A stretch of 64,000 bases of DNA from assembly GCA_965224785.1 (NCBI GenBank), contig OZ245062.1:1240001-1304000 (forward strand), read 5' to 3'. Of this stretch, positions 8,173 to 17,172 are shown one piece after another. Each line of letters opens with the position of its first letter. Position 1 is the first letter of the stretch. Source of the DNA: JALSNL01 sp036479585 (GTDB lineage: Bacteria; Bacteroidota; Ignavibacteria; Ignavibacteriales; Melioribacteraceae). The notes beneath the pieces were generated by a model. That model searched no databases. It saw nothing but the letters and a program-made list of their open reading frames with translations, and was not told the DNA's origin. A program made the position numbers and the translations under genes.

Positions 8173-10407
8173 ATGAAATTATCCAATATGTGGGAGTATA
8201 TCGTTTTACGAATACTCCCAATTGTTCTATTTTTTGTTTCTTTAACTTTTGCTCAAAGTAATAAGGGAGTTCTAACCGGAATAGTAATTGATGCGGAAAC
8301 GAACAAACCAATTCCTTATGTCTCAATGGAATTCAAAGATCATTCGCATGGTTTTGTCTCTAAAACTGATGGAACTTTTGAAGTTAGCAATGTTGAAGAA
8401 GGAGAGCATGTTATTGAGGTTAAACATCTTGGCTATAAAGAGAACCAAATCAAACTTAGTTTTAACAAAACAAACAATAAGAAAATTGCAGTTTATCTTA
8501 TTCCCAGAAGTATTGAAATTTCTCAAGTTATTGTTGTTGATAAAAATCTCACCTCAAAATTTGATGAACTTTATGAAGATGCAAATGTTCTAAAGGGAAG
8601 AGAATTACAAAAAGATTTAGCTCTAACTTTAGCTTCAACACTAAAAAATGAAACCGGACTTGCAATACGCTCAATGGGTCCGGCTCCAGCAAGACCAGTA
8701 ATTAGAGGGCTTGGAAGCGATAGAGTTTTGATGAGTGAAGACGGAATAAAAACGACTGATCTTTCTTCGACATCGCCCGATCATGCTGTTACTATTGACC
8801 CATTTAATCTTGAACGAATTGAAGTCCTCCGTGGACCAAGAGTTTTATTGAAAACTTCCACCACAATTGGTGGAATTGTAAATGTAATTAGGAACGAGAT
8901 TCCATCGGAAGTTGATAAACATATACATGGAACTCTTGGTGGCTTTGGTGAAACTGTTAACAAAGGATTGCTCGGTTCTTTTACAACAGTTATTCCGCTT
9001 GAACCTTTTTCAGTAAGAGCAGAAATTAGTAAAAGAGTTTCCGGAAATCTTTCTACACCAATTGGTGAGTTAAATAATTCTGAATCAGATAACTTGAATT
9101 ATAGTTTTGGTGGAAGCTATATTTTCAGCAATGGATTTGTTGGAGCATCTTACCGAAAGTTTGATCTTAACTATGGAGTGCCTGGCGGTTTCATAGGTGC
9201 ACATCCAAACGGAATTGATATTGAAATGTTTCGGCGACAAATAAATTTAAAATCTCAAGTAAAATTAAGCTCAAAATATTTTGAAAAGATTGAGGCAAAT
9301 TATAGCAGAGTTTTATATCGTCATAAAGAGTTTGAAGCATTAGGAACTATTGGCTCAGAATTCAAAATTATAAATAATTTAGGTTTTATTCATTTAGAAA
9401 ATAAAAAGCTTTGGCTGTTTGACAAAGGAACCATAGGGCTTTCGTTTGAATCAAGAGGTTTTGATATTGGCGGATTTGTATTTACTCCACCTTCAAGTTC
9501 ACTAAATATTGCTTCATTTATTTATGAATCTTTTAAAATTAATAAGGTAACTTTTGAAGTCGGTGGAAGATTAAACTATGATATAATTACTCCTAAAAGT
9601 GAAAACCCAAATGCAAAAATTGGAGCAATAGAGGGAAGAAAATTTACGACATATTCTCTCTCACTTTCAAGTCTTTATCCTATTACAGATATTGTTTACA
9701 TTGGAGCAAACATAAGTAAGTCATCAAGAGTACCTACAATAGAAGAGCTTTTTTCTGAAGGTCCTCATCTTGCAGCTTATTCTTATGAGCTTGGCAACCC
9801 TTTGTTAGAAGCAGAAAGTGGAATTGGTGCTGAGATATTTTTGTATCATAAGTTCAATGGTTTATTATTTAATTTTAATTTATTTAGAAATAGTTTGAAC
9901 AATTATATTATTCCACGAAACTCTGGTGAAATAAATTATGCTACATTTCTGCCAATATATGTTTCGTCTGGAGTTTCGGCTTTGTTGTATGGAATTGAAA
10001 ATCAAATTGAATGGGAAGTAACTGAGCAATTAAAAGTTTCAAGTTCATTTAGTTATACTGTTGGAAAGTTTAGTGAGTTAAATTCGCCACTTCCGCAAAT
10101 TCCACCATTAAAAGGTATTGTTAAAATTGATTATTCAAATCATAATTATTCAATAGGAATAAATAACGAGTTCTCATTTGCTCAAAACAAGGTTGATGAG
10201 TTTGAAGAATCGACGGCTGGATACTCAATATTTAATACTTATTTCAGATATAGTTTTCAGAATAAAAATTTGGTTCATAACATATTCTTTAGTGTTGATA
10301 ATATTTTCAATAAAGAATACAGAAATCATTTGTCAAGAGTCAAATCAATCTTACCAGAGGCTGGAAGAAATTTTAGAATATCATATAAAATATTTTTTGA
10401 ATTATAA
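8173..10407 (+). CDS. TonB-dependent receptor, ZnuD-like, probable metal uptake
   Basis: This 744-residue outer-membrane receptor has a signal peptide (about 1-27, FAQ), a carboxypeptidase-regulatory-like domain (about 32-112), a plug (about 145-240) and a 22-strand barrel ending in an aromatic-rich strand. The plug phrase SSTSPDHAVTIDP followed by IEVLRGP is characteristic of the ZnuD-type zinc receptor group. It closes the operon with the His-rich lipoprotein and the small exported protein. Zinc is the likeliest ligand but copper or another metal is possible. One oddity: the usual LLYGSxAIGG after IEVLRGP reads VLLKTSTTIGG here. Confidence 0.85.
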   Translation: MKLSNMWEYIVLRILPIVLFFVSLTFAQSNKGVLTGIVIDAETNKPIPYVSMEFKDHSHGFVSKTDGTFEVSNVEEGEHVIEVKHLGYKENQIKLSFNKTNNKKIAVYLIPRSIEISQVIVVDKNLTSKFDELYEDANVLKGRELQKDLALTLASTLKNETGLAIRSMGPAPARPVIRGLGSDRVLMSEDGIKTTDLSSTSPDHAVTIDPFNLERIEVLRGPRVLLKTSTTIGGIVNVIRNEIPSEVDKHIHGTLGGFGETVNKGLLGSFTTVIPLEPFSVRAEISKRVSGNLSTPIGELNNSESDNLNYSFGGSYIFSNGFVGASYRKFDLNYGVPGGFIGAHPNGIDIEMFRRQINLKSQVKLSSKYFEKIEANYSRVLYRHKEFEALGTIGSEFKIINNLGFIHLENKKLWLFDKGTIGLSFESRGFDIGGFVFTPPSSSLNIASFIYESFKINKVTFEVGGRLNYDIITPKSENPNAKIGAIEGRKFTTYSLSLSSLYPITDIVYIGANISKSSRVPTIEELFSEGPHLAAYSYELGNPLLEAESGIGAEIFLYHKFNGLLFNFNLFRNSLNNYIIPRNSGEINYATFLPIYVSSGVSALLYGIENQIEWEVTEQLKVSSSFSYTVGKFSELNSPLPQIPPLKGIVKIDYSNHNYSIGINNEFSFAQNKVDEFEESTAGYSIFNTYFRYSFQNKNLVHNIFFSVDNIFNKEYRNHLSRVKSILPEAGRNFRISYKIFFEL

Positions 10408-10457
10408 AAAAAATAAACTATCTTGCTTAGTCTATTTAAGATTTTAAGGAGAATTAA

Positions 10458-10907
10458 ATGTACGCAGTTGTTGATATTGCTGGACAGCAATTTCAAGTTG
10501 AAGAAAATTCAATGTATTATGTCCCAAAGTTAGATACAGAAGTTAGTAAGACAGTTACTTTCGATAATGTTTTATTATACTCAGATGGTAAAACTACTTC
10601 CATTGGAACACCTTCTGTAAAGGGAATGAAAGTTCAAGCAAAAGTTTTAGAACACATTAAAGATGATAAAGTAATTGTCTTTAAAAAAATTAGAAGAAAG
10701 TCATACAAGAAAAAGAACGGACACAGACAGCAGTTATCAAGAATTGAAATAACAAAAATTTCAAAATCTACGGCTAAAGCTCCAGCAAAAAAAGTTGAAG
10801 AGAAGAAAGTAAGTACAGAAACTAAAACTGCTAAAGCAAAAGTGACTACAAAAGCTAAGGAAACAGTTAAGACTGTTAAAGCTACAAAAGGGAAGGAGAC
10901 TAAATAA
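10458..10907 (+). CDS. rplU: 50S ribosomal protein L21 with long basic tail
   Basis: The first ~100 residues are a normal L21 (MYAVVDIAGQQFQVEENS, KKNGHRQQLSRIEI). The protein then continues for about 48 residues of Lys/Ala/Thr/Glu repeats, making 149 residues against the usual 100-105. Such tails occur in some Bacteroidota. The start has AGGAG nine bases upstream. The stop TAA shares its last base with the ATG of rpmA, the classic L21-L27 pair. It binds 23S rRNA in the large subunit. Confidence 0.96.
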   Translation: MYAVVDIAGQQFQVEENSMYYVPKLDTEVSKTVTFDNVLLYSDGKTTSIGTPSVKGMKVQAKVLEHIKDDKVIVFKKIRRKSYKKKNGHRQQLSRIEITKISKSTAKAPAKKVEEKKVSTETKTAKAKVTTKAKETVKTVKATKGKETK

Positions 10908-11167
10908 TGGCACATAAAAAAGGTCAAGGTTCATCAAGAAACGGAAGAGATAGTAATCCACAATATTTAGGTGTTAAAAGATTTGGTGGAGAAAAAGTAA
11001 ACGCTGGAACTATCATTGTAAGACAAAGAGGAACAAAGTTTCATCCTGGTAACAATGTTATGATTGGTAGTGACGACACACTTTTTTCTTCTATGGTTGG
11101 TTTTGTTCAATTTGAAAAGGGACGTGGCGATAGAAGATTTGTTAGTGTTTACGAATCGTTAAGCTAG
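10907..11167 (+). CDS. rpmA: 50S ribosomal protein L27
   Basis: This is an 86-residue L27 beginning MAHKKGQGSSRNGRDSNPQY, with the N-terminal arm that reaches the peptidyl-transferase centre in this family. It has no N-terminal processing extension like that of Firmicutes. It overlaps the rplU stop by one base, with AAGGAGA upstream, so the two are translationally coupled. A strong terminator follows 29 bp downstream. Confidence 0.97.
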   Translation: MAHKKGQGSSRNGRDSNPQYLGVKRFGGEKVNAGTIIVRQRGTKFHPGNNVMIGSDDTLFSSMVGFVQFEKGRGDRRFVSVYESLS

Positions 11168-11195
11168 AATTTCAATTTACATATTTTATAAAATT

Positions 11196-11224
11196 AAACC
11201 CCTCAAATTTGAGGGGTTTTTTTT
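11196..11224 (+). terminator. Terminator of rplU-rpmA
   Basis: A perfect 9-bp stem AAACCCCTC/GAGGGGTTT with an AAATTT loop is followed by seven more T residues. Because the flanks are A-rich on the left, it may also serve the convergent mdh gene. Confidence 0.9.
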
Positions 11225-11249
11225 GTAGCTACGATTCTCCAGAATCGTA
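11225..11249 (+). repeat. REP-like hairpin with GTAG tag
   Basis: GTAGC is followed by a perfect 9-bp stem, TACGATTCT/AGAATCGTA, with a CC loop. It abuts the T-run of the rpmA terminator. The layout (GTAG tag plus hairpin containing GATT) matches the copies at 24616 and near the RAYT gene at 62982-63434. Confidence 0.65.
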
Positions 11250-11270
11250 AAATTAAGAAATGAAGTTATT

Positions 11271-12236
11271 CTAAAATCCTAATCTTTCCATATCTGCAAT
11301 AAGAGTAGTAACTGCATTAGTTGAATTATCAAAAGCAGCTTGCTCTTCATCATTCAAAGTAACTTCAAGAATTTTTTCACAACCACTTTCTCCAAGTACT
11401 GCTGGGACACCAACGTAGTAACCATCAACTCCATATTCACCATCTAAATAAACACAAGAAGCTAGTACTCTTTTTTGATCACCCAAAATTGCTTCTGCCA
11501 TTGCAACTGCTGCTGCTGCTGGGGAATAGAAAGCTGAACCAGTTTTTAATAGACCAACAACTTCGCCACCAGCTTTTTTAGTTCTTGTAACCATAGCATC
11601 CATAACTTCTTTAGCTTTTGTTGCATCGTCATATTTTCTTTCTAACAATTCCATTACCGGAACTCCATTAACATTTGCATAACGAACAAGAGGAACCATT
11701 GTATCGCCGTGTCCACCAAGAACCATTGCGTTAATGTCTTTAACTGAAACTCCAAGTTCCCAAGCAATAAAAGTAGAGAATCTAGACGAATCTAAAACTC
11801 CAGCTTGACCAATAACTTTATTGTGTGCAAAGCCCGAAACTTTTTGAAACAATGTTACCATTGCATCAAGTGGATTTGAAATAATTATTACAATAGCATT
11901 TGGAGCATTTTCTTTAACACCTTCTGCAACACTTTTCATAATTTTTGAATTTGAAACTAATAGATCATCTCTACTCATTCCCGGTTTACGAGGTAAGCCT
12001 GCTGTAATAATTACAATATCTGAGCCAGCAATATCAGCATAACTATTTGTACCGTTTATAGCAACATCAAATCCATCAATGCGAGATGCTTCAGCAATAT
12101 CAAGGGTTTTGCCTTGTGGTAAATCTTCAACAATATCAAACAGTACAACATCTGCTAATTCTTTGAACCCAATTAATTGAGCAAGAACCCCGCCAATTTG
12201 TCCGCCACCAATAAGTGCAATTTTCTTTTTAGCCAT
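11271..12236 (-). CDS. mdh: Malate dehydrogenase
   Basis: This 321-residue enzyme is of the LDH-like (type 3) malate dehydrogenase group that interconverts malate and oxaloacetate with NAD. A Rossmann GGGQIGG (10-16) leads into VVLFD, whose Asp34 fits NAD preference. LPRKPGMSR supplies substrate Arg83 and Arg89, DSSRF supplies Arg152, and GGHGDTMVPL supplies catalytic His176. Arg rather than Gln at the active-site loop supports malate over lactate. An AGGAG sits before the start. It is a single gene, convergent with rplU-rpmA. It could feed the citrate-metabolising enzymes encoded elsewhere in the window. Confidence 0.96.
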   Translation of the reverse strand: MAKKKIALIGGGQIGGVLAQLIGFKELADVVLFDIVEDLPQGKTLDIAEASRIDGFDVAINGTNSYADIAGSDIVIITAGLPRKPGMSRDDLLVSNSKIMKSVAEGVKENAPNAIVIIISNPLDAMVTLFQKVSGFAHNKVIGQAGVLDSSRFSTFIAWELGVSVKDINAMVLGGHGDTMVPLVRYANVNGVPVMELLERKYDDATKAKEVMDAMVTRTKKAGGEVVGLLKTGSAFYSPAAAAVAMAEAILGDQKRVLASCVYLDGEYGVDGYYVGVPAVLGESGCEKILEVTLNDEEQAAFDNSTNAVTTLIADMERLGF

Positions 12237-12491
12237 TTTTAACTCCTAATATATTTGTTTTATAAAAATAGATATTCATATCTTAAATATAAAATAAATG
12301 TAATTAAATTAGAAGCTAAATTTTATAGATTGTTTTGAAATATAGAATAACTTCTTAATTGTATCTACAAAACTAAATAGATAACATTTTTATTTGTCAT
12401 ACTTTATTATAATTTTATTGTTGCAATAATAACAATTAACAGACTGGTTTTGTTAAAACAAAATCAGGTAGTGTAAATAAGGAAAACATAA

Positions 12492-13205
12492 ATGAAGTTC
12501 ACTTTAAATGTAGATCACGTAGCAGTATTAAGAAATGCACGAGCAGAAGAAAATCCAGATCCAGTTACGTTTGCCTTGATGGCTGAGCAATTTGGCATTG
12601 ATGGAATTGTTGTTCACCTTAGAGAAGATAGAAGACACATTACCGAACGTGACGTTAGATTACTTAGAGAACAATTAAAATCAAAATTAGATTTGGAGAT
12701 GGCAACAGTTCAAGAAATTGTTGATATAGCTTGCGATGTACAACCCGACCTTGTAACACTAGTACCCGAAAAACGTGAAGAGCTAACCACAGAAGGAGGT
12801 TTGAACGTTTTAGATAATATAGAAAGTACTAAAGATGCAATTATTCAACTTCACGAATCTAACATTCCCGTTTCGCTTTTTGTTGAACCTGATCTAAACC
12901 AAATAGATGCTTCTGCAGAAATAAATACTGATATGATTGAAATCCATACTGGAGTTTTTGCAAACGCTAAAACTGAAGAAGAAATGTTTGATGAACTTGA
13001 AAGGATAAGACAAGCTGTAAAACATGCAAAGAAAATTGGACTTGGTGTAAACGCTGGACACGGATTAAACTACTTAAACATTAAAGAGTTTGTTGCAATA
13101 AAAAATATTGATGAAGTTAGTATTGGTCAAGCTGTTATTGCTCGCTCCATATTTGTTGGTTTGGAAAAAGCAATTAAAGAAATGATAGAGTTGATAAATA
13201 AGTGA
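12492..13205 (+). CDS. pdxJ: Pyridoxine 5'-phosphate synthase
   Basis: This 237-residue TIM-barrel protein starts MKFTLNVDHVAVLRNAR and contains VTLVPEKREELTTEGG and GLGVNAGHGLN, all PdxJ signatures. It condenses 1-deoxyxylulose 5-phosphate with 3-amino-2-oxopropyl phosphate in the DXP-dependent vitamin B6 pathway. Length is normal. AAGGAAAAC precedes the start. It is probably co-transcribed with the following gene, 11 bp downstream. Confidence 0.96.
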   Translation: MKFTLNVDHVAVLRNARAEENPDPVTFALMAEQFGIDGIVVHLREDRRHITERDVRLLREQLKSKLDLEMATVQEIVDIACDVQPDLVTLVPEKREELTTEGGLNVLDNIESTKDAIIQLHESNIPVSLFVEPDLNQIDASAEINTDMIEIHTGVFANAKTEEEMFDELERIRQAVKHAKKIGLGVNAGHGLNYLNIKEFVAIKNIDEVSIGQAVIARSIFVGLEKAIKEMIELINK

Positions 13206-13216
13206 ATTGCTAAATA

Positions 13217-13993
13217 ATGAATTCACTTAAAAGTAAACTTGAATACCATTACAAAAAATTTGACTACTCTCAAATTTATCCAGACCCATTAATATTTCCA
13301 CATCGTTTTAAGAATGAATTAGATATAGAAATATCTGCATTTGTCTCAAGTGTTTTTGCTTATGGAAATGTAAAGCAAATAATGAACACACTTGAAAAAC
13401 TTCATGATTTGTTTGGAGAAAGTCCTTCCGAGTTTGTGAAAAGTTTTAGTAAAATAGAACACAGAGAAATCTTCAAAACATTCAAACATAGATTCTATAC
13501 AGGTGATGATACAATTATTCTTTTTGAGACTCTAAAAAATATTATAGAAAATTACGAATCAATAAAAAAACTTTTTCTCCTTCATTATTCTCAAGAAGAC
13601 ACGAACGTAAAAAAATCACTTTCCTTTTTCTCGCAAAACCTAAAAAGAATTTCTAAATCTGACTCAAACAAAAATAGAGGAGTTGCTTTTATGTTCCCAG
13701 ATCCATTACAAGGAAGTGCTTGCAAACGCATGAACTTATTTTTACGTTGGATGGTTAGAAAAGATGAACTCGATTTTGGATTGTGGCAAGAAATACGAAA
13801 AGACCAACTAGTTATTCCAGTTGATACGCACGTTGCAAAGGTCAGCACTCATTTAGGACTAACAAAAAGAAAAAATGTTAGTTGGCAAATGGCAGAAGAA
13901 ATTACAGAGAACCTAAAACAGTTTGATAAAAACGATCCCGTAAAATATGACTTTGCAATTTGCCATTTAGGAATGAGAAAGCTGAAGTTTTAG
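13217..13993 (+). CDS. TIGR02757/DUF2400 family protein
   Basis: This 258-residue protein matches the TIGR02757 family, widespread in Bacteroidota but of unknown function. Recognisable parts are YPDPLIFPHRF near the start, a central PDPLQGSACKRMNLFLRWM and VDTHVAKVSTHLGLTKRK, and FAICHLG at the end. The helical layout and the 'RMNLFLRWMVR...PVDTHV' block recall HhH-GPD DNA glycosylase-like folds, but no lesion enzyme can be named. It lies 11 bp behind pdxJ. Confidence 0.8.
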   Translation: MNSLKSKLEYHYKKFDYSQIYPDPLIFPHRFKNELDIEISAFVSSVFAYGNVKQIMNTLEKLHDLFGESPSEFVKSFSKIEHREIFKTFKHRFYTGDDTIILFETLKNIIENYESIKKLFLLHYSQEDTNVKKSLSFFSQNLKRISKSDSNKNRGVAFMFPDPLQGSACKRMNLFLRWMVRKDELDFGLWQEIRKDQLVIPVDTHVAKVSTHLGLTKRKNVSWQMAEEITENLKQFDKNDPVKYDFAICHLGMRKLKF

Positions 13994-14170
13994 GCTCGTT
14001 TAAATTCATATCAATAAAAACTACTAGTGAAACTGAAAAAAATATTTGAGATTAACTAATTTTCCTAAATATTTATTCTAATCATTCGATAATGAAAATA
14101 GTGTAAACTGTAAAATTCAGTTTTACAATAACACTAATTCAATGTCTCATTAAAATGATGGTGAATAAAA

Positions 14171-14569
14171 ATGAAAATAGTAATTCTCAGTTTAACGCTA
14201 ATTTTGCTATCGTTTGGTTGCACAGAAAATAATACAAATAGCAACATAAGAGTCTATAGAAAATCTATTAGCTCATTATCAAAATCAATAGATGAAAACA
14301 GAGATGTAATTTCTAATCTTTTAGTAAAAAGAGGAATAGAAAAGTTTATAAAAAAAGACTATGATGGTTCAGTAGATGACTTTAACGAAGCATTGCAATA
14401 CAAAAGAGAAGTAACATCTATCTATAAGCTAATTATAATTTCTAAAATGTGGCAAAAATTTAAGAAGAATGATACTTGGTTGCAGTTTGAGAAACAAGAC
14501 ATTGCAAATATTATTGACGAAGTTTATCCAAGTAATATAACCAAACCAACTGTTGATGAAATAATCTAA
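14171..14569 (+). CDS. Small lipoprotein with a TPR-like segment
   Basis: This 132-residue protein has a lipobox LSFGC (Cys17). Residues about 55-85 (RGIEKFIKKDYDGSVDDFNE) look like a single TPR helix pair, the only recognisable module. No other family features are visible. The gene stands alone, with a terminator hairpin about 50 bp downstream. Location in the periplasm or at an envelope membrane is inferred from the lipobox. Confidence 0.6.
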   Translation: MKIVILSLTLILLSFGCTENNTNSNIRVYRKSISSLSKSIDENRDVISNLLVKRGIEKFIKKDYDGSVDDFNEALQYKREVTSIYKLIIISKMWQKFKKNDTWLQFEKQDIANIIDEVYPSNITKPTVDEII

Positions 14570-14621
14570 TTTAGTTATTTTGAGAATTATTGAGCATTCA
14601 TTTACTTTGTTGATTGTTCAA

Positions 14622-14651
14622 AAAACTGTTTGTTATACTGCAAACAGTTTT
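14622..14651 (+). terminator. Terminator after the small lipoprotein gene
   Basis: The stem AAAACTGTTTG/CAAACAGTTTT (11 bp) with an 8-base loop ends in TTTTA. It can work in both directions. Confidence 0.75.
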
Positions 14652-14740
14652 ATATGATACAATAAAAATATGCCATAATTTTATACCACTACCTTCATAT
14701 TTCCCCTCCATATTTTTCTCTATAATTCATATTAATTTAA

Positions 14741-14771
14741 TTGCATTAAAACTAACAATCTCCTATATTTA
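14741..14771 (+). promoter_or_regulatory. Candidate FCB-type promoter for tRNA-Leu
   Basis: TTG at 14741-14743 and TATATTTA at 14764-14771, 20 bases apart, resemble the -33 TTTG/-7 TAnnTTTG promoter of Bacteroidetes. The tRNA begins about 42 bases downstream. This is pattern matching only. Confidence 0.35.
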
Positions 14772-14813
14772 CGGCTTGTTTGTTTCAGAAAATTTTGAAT
14801 AAACCAATTTGTT

Positions 14814-14899
14814 GCCGGGATGGCGGAATTGGTAGACGCACTGGACTTAAAATCCAGTGGGAGGTTTCTCCCGTGCCGGTTCGAGTCCGGCTCTCGGTA
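14814..14899 (+). tRNA. tRNA-Leu (anticodon TAA)
   Basis: An 86-nt class II tRNA. The acceptor GCCGGGA pairs with TCTCGGT (two G-U pairs). The D-loop block TGGCGGAATTGGTAGACGC and anticodon stem CTGGA/TCCAG enclose loop CTTAAAA with anticodon TAA. A long variable arm and GGTTCGAGTCC T-loop follow, with discriminator A. CCA is not encoded. Confidence 0.95.
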
Positions 14900-14950
14900 C
14901 AAGGTTTTATTCAAAACTCTTAAACAATAATTTTATTGTTCTTTGTCTTT

Positions 14951-15045
14951 TCTTAATCGTACTCTTGCTCATAATCTTATCACGTTTTTATTTCTTTTTA
15001 TAAAAATGAAAGCGAGTAAGATTAAGAGAATGATTAAGATTAAGA
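14951..15045. repeat. Imperfect inverted repeat between two tRNA genes
   Basis: TCTTAATCGTACTC (from 14951) pairs imperfectly with GAGTAAGATTAAGA (15014-15027), and a further GATTAAGATTAAG follows. It may be a hairpin at the tRNA-Leu 3' side or a decayed palindromic element. No gene lies here. Confidence 0.4.
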
Positions 15046-15081
15046 ATATAGTAAGTTATTTTGTATTCAAGTTTTACCACT

Positions 15082-15155
15082 GGGTCCTTAGCTCAGTTGG
15101 TTAGAGTGTCTGCTTGACGTGCAGGAAGTCAGTGGTTCGAATCCACTAGGACCCA
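15082..15155 (+). tRNA. tRNA-Val (anticodon GAC)
   Basis: A 74-nt tRNA. The acceptor GGGTCCT pairs with AGGACCC, followed by D-stem GCTC/GAGT. The anticodon loop TTGACGT carries GAC, and the T-arm is GTGGTTCGAATCCAC. Discriminator A follows and CCA is not encoded. Codons read would be GTC and GTT. Confidence 0.95.
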
Positions 15156-15162
15156 CAAACTT

Positions 15163-15184
15163 CGGAGTTAGCTCCGATTTTTTT
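15163..15184 (+). terminator. Terminator after tRNA-Val
   Basis: The hairpin CGGAG/CTCCG with a TTAG loop is followed by A and a run of seven T, directly downstream of the tRNA 3' end and upstream of thrS. Confidence 0.85.
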
Positions 15185-15226
15185 ATAAATGGATGCTTTG
15201 TTTGAAAGACTCCGAAAGATTTAATA

Positions 15227-17155
15227 ATGAGTAAAATAAAAATTACATTTCCCGATGGCTCTAACAGAGAATACGAAAAGGGAACATCTTCATTTCAAAT
15301 AGCAGAATCAATTTCTAAAGGTCTTGCAAAAGAAATTCTTGTAGCTAAAGTAAACGGAAAGTTAGTTGAGATAAGCCTTCCTATTACTGAAGATTCTAGC
15401 ATTCAGTTATTTACATTTAAAGATGAAATTGGCAGACATTCATATTGGCATTCCACATCGCACTTAATGGCTCACGCAATTCAATCTCTTTATCCAGAAG
15501 CAAAGTTTGGCGTTGGTCCAGCAATAGAAGGCGGATTCTACTATGACTTTGATATTGATACGAAACTGACAGATGATGATTTAGTAAAGATCGAAAAAAA
15601 GATGATGGAGCTTGCAAAAGCAAATACTCCATTTGTCAGAAGTGAACTTTCACAAAAAGAAGCTTTAGAGTTTTTTGAAAAAGTAAATGACCAATATAAA
15701 TTAGAATTAATTAGTGAGTTGAATGAAAAAGAAGTAGCAATAAGTCTTTATCAAGAAGGTGACTTTACTGATTTATGTTTAGGTCCACATATTCCATCAA
15801 CCGGTAAAATTAAATATGTAAAGCTAATTAATATCTCTGGTTCGTACTGGCGTGGTGATGAAAAACGACAAAGCTTACAAAGAATTTATGGTGTTTCGTT
15901 TCCAAAACATAAGATGCTCGAAGAACATTTGGAGTTATTGGAAGAAGCAAAAAAGAGAGACCATAGAAAACTTGGTAAGCAATTAAAATTATTTAGTATC
16001 GAAGAAGAATCTGGTCCGGGCTTGATATACTGGCATCCTAAAGGTGCAAGGGTTAGAAATACAATAGAAAATTTCTGGCGAGAAGAGCATCTTAAAAATG
16101 GTTACGATTTAGTTTACTCTCCACACGTTGGTAAAAGTTGGTTGTGGGAAACAAGTGGACATCTTTCTCATTTTAAAGAAAATATGTTTGCTCCAATGAC
16201 AATTGACGAGCAAGAGTATTATGTTAAGCCAATGAATTGTCCGTTCCATATTCAAATTTATAAATCGGAATTGCATTCATACAGAGACTTACCTTTACGC
16301 TGGGCAGAGCTTGGTACAGTTTATAGATATGAAAAAAGTGGTGTGCTTCACGGGCTGCTTCGTGTAAGAGGGTTCACTCAAGATGATGCTCATATATTTT
16401 GCACACACGAACAAATTGAAGATGAAATTATTGAAGTTATTCGTTTCGCTAAATTTATTTGGACTTCGTTTGGCTTTGATGATCTAAAATATTACGTTTC
16501 TACAAGACCAGAAAAGGCAGTAGGCGATGATGAACTCTGGGATAAGGCAACTGCATCATTAGAAGACGCTCTTAAAAAAGAAGGTCTTGAGTATGAAGTT
16601 GATGAAGGTGGCGGAGCATTTTACGGCCCGAAGATTGATATAAAAATTAAAGATGCTCTACATCGTGAATGGCAAATGAGTACAATTCAATTCGATTTTA
16701 ATTTGCCTGAACGTTTTGAAATGAAATATATTGGTGAAGATGGTAAAGAACATCGTCCATTTATGGTGCATCGAGCTTTGTTCGGTTCAATAGAAAGATT
16801 TATGGGTGTGCTTATTGAGCATTATGGCGGAGCATTTCCAACTTGGCTTGCTCCCATTCAAGTGGCAATTATTCCTGTATCGCAAAACCATTTTGAATAT
16901 GCTGAAACTGTGAAAGCAAAACTAAAAGAAAATAATATTATTGTTGAATTGGATTATAGAAACGAAAAAATCGGTTATAAAATTCGTGAATGGGAAACTC
17001 AAAAAGTTCCTTATATGTTAATAGTTGGCGACAAGGAAAAAGAAGCTGGAAATATTTCTTTTAGAAAGCATAAAGAAGGTGATAAAGGAAGTATGGCTAT
17101 TAATGAATTTATTAGTAATATTACAACTGAAATTAATAATTTATCTGTAAACTAA
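15227..17155 (+). CDS. thrS: Threonyl-tRNA synthetase
   Basis: This is a full-length 642-residue ThrRS. It has a TGS domain (about 1-62) and an editing domain with HSTSHLMAHAIQ (HxxxH near 75). The class II core includes the zinc-binding Cys in MNCPFHIQIYKS and RVRGFTQDDAHIFC, and the anticodon-binding domain covers about 540-640. It charges tRNA-Thr in the cytoplasm and hydrolyses mischarged Ser-tRNA-Thr. It heads a conserved thrS-infC-rpmI-rplT run. No T-box or long leader is visible. Confidence 0.97.
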   Translation: MSKIKITFPDGSNREYEKGTSSFQIAESISKGLAKEILVAKVNGKLVEISLPITEDSSIQLFTFKDEIGRHSYWHSTSHLMAHAIQSLYPEAKFGVGPAIEGGFYYDFDIDTKLTDDDLVKIEKKMMELAKANTPFVRSELSQKEALEFFEKVNDQYKLELISELNEKEVAISLYQEGDFTDLCLGPHIPSTGKIKYVKLINISGSYWRGDEKRQSLQRIYGVSFPKHKMLEEHLELLEEAKKRDHRKLGKQLKLFSIEEESGPGLIYWHPKGARVRNTIENFWREEHLKNGYDLVYSPHVGKSWLWETSGHLSHFKENMFAPMTIDEQEYYVKPMNCPFHIQIYKSELHSYRDLPLRWAELGTVYRYEKSGVLHGLLRVRGFTQDDAHIFCTHEQIEDEIIEVIRFAKFIWTSFGFDDLKYYVSTRPEKAVGDDELWDKATASLEDALKKEGLEYEVDEGGGAFYGPKIDIKIKDALHREWQMSTIQFDFNLPERFEMKYIGEDGKEHRPFMVHRALFGSIERFMGVLIEHYGGAFPTWLAPIQVAIIPVSQNHFEYAETVKAKLKENNIIVELDYRNEKIGYKIREWETQKVPYMLIVGDKEKEAGNISFRKHKEGDKGSMAINEFISNITTEINNLSVN

Positions 17156-17172
17156 TTTTTTAGGAGGTATTT

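Noticed and set aside
10634..10927. 97-residue minus-strand frame opposite rplU
   Set aside because: Mirror of the Lys/Ala-rich tail of L21; hydrophobic only as a by-product.
14732..14914. 60-residue minus-strand frame over tRNA-Leu (EPDSNRHGRNLPLDF)
   Set aside because: It is the antisense of the tRNA gene, a frequent false protein; no ribosome binding site or family.
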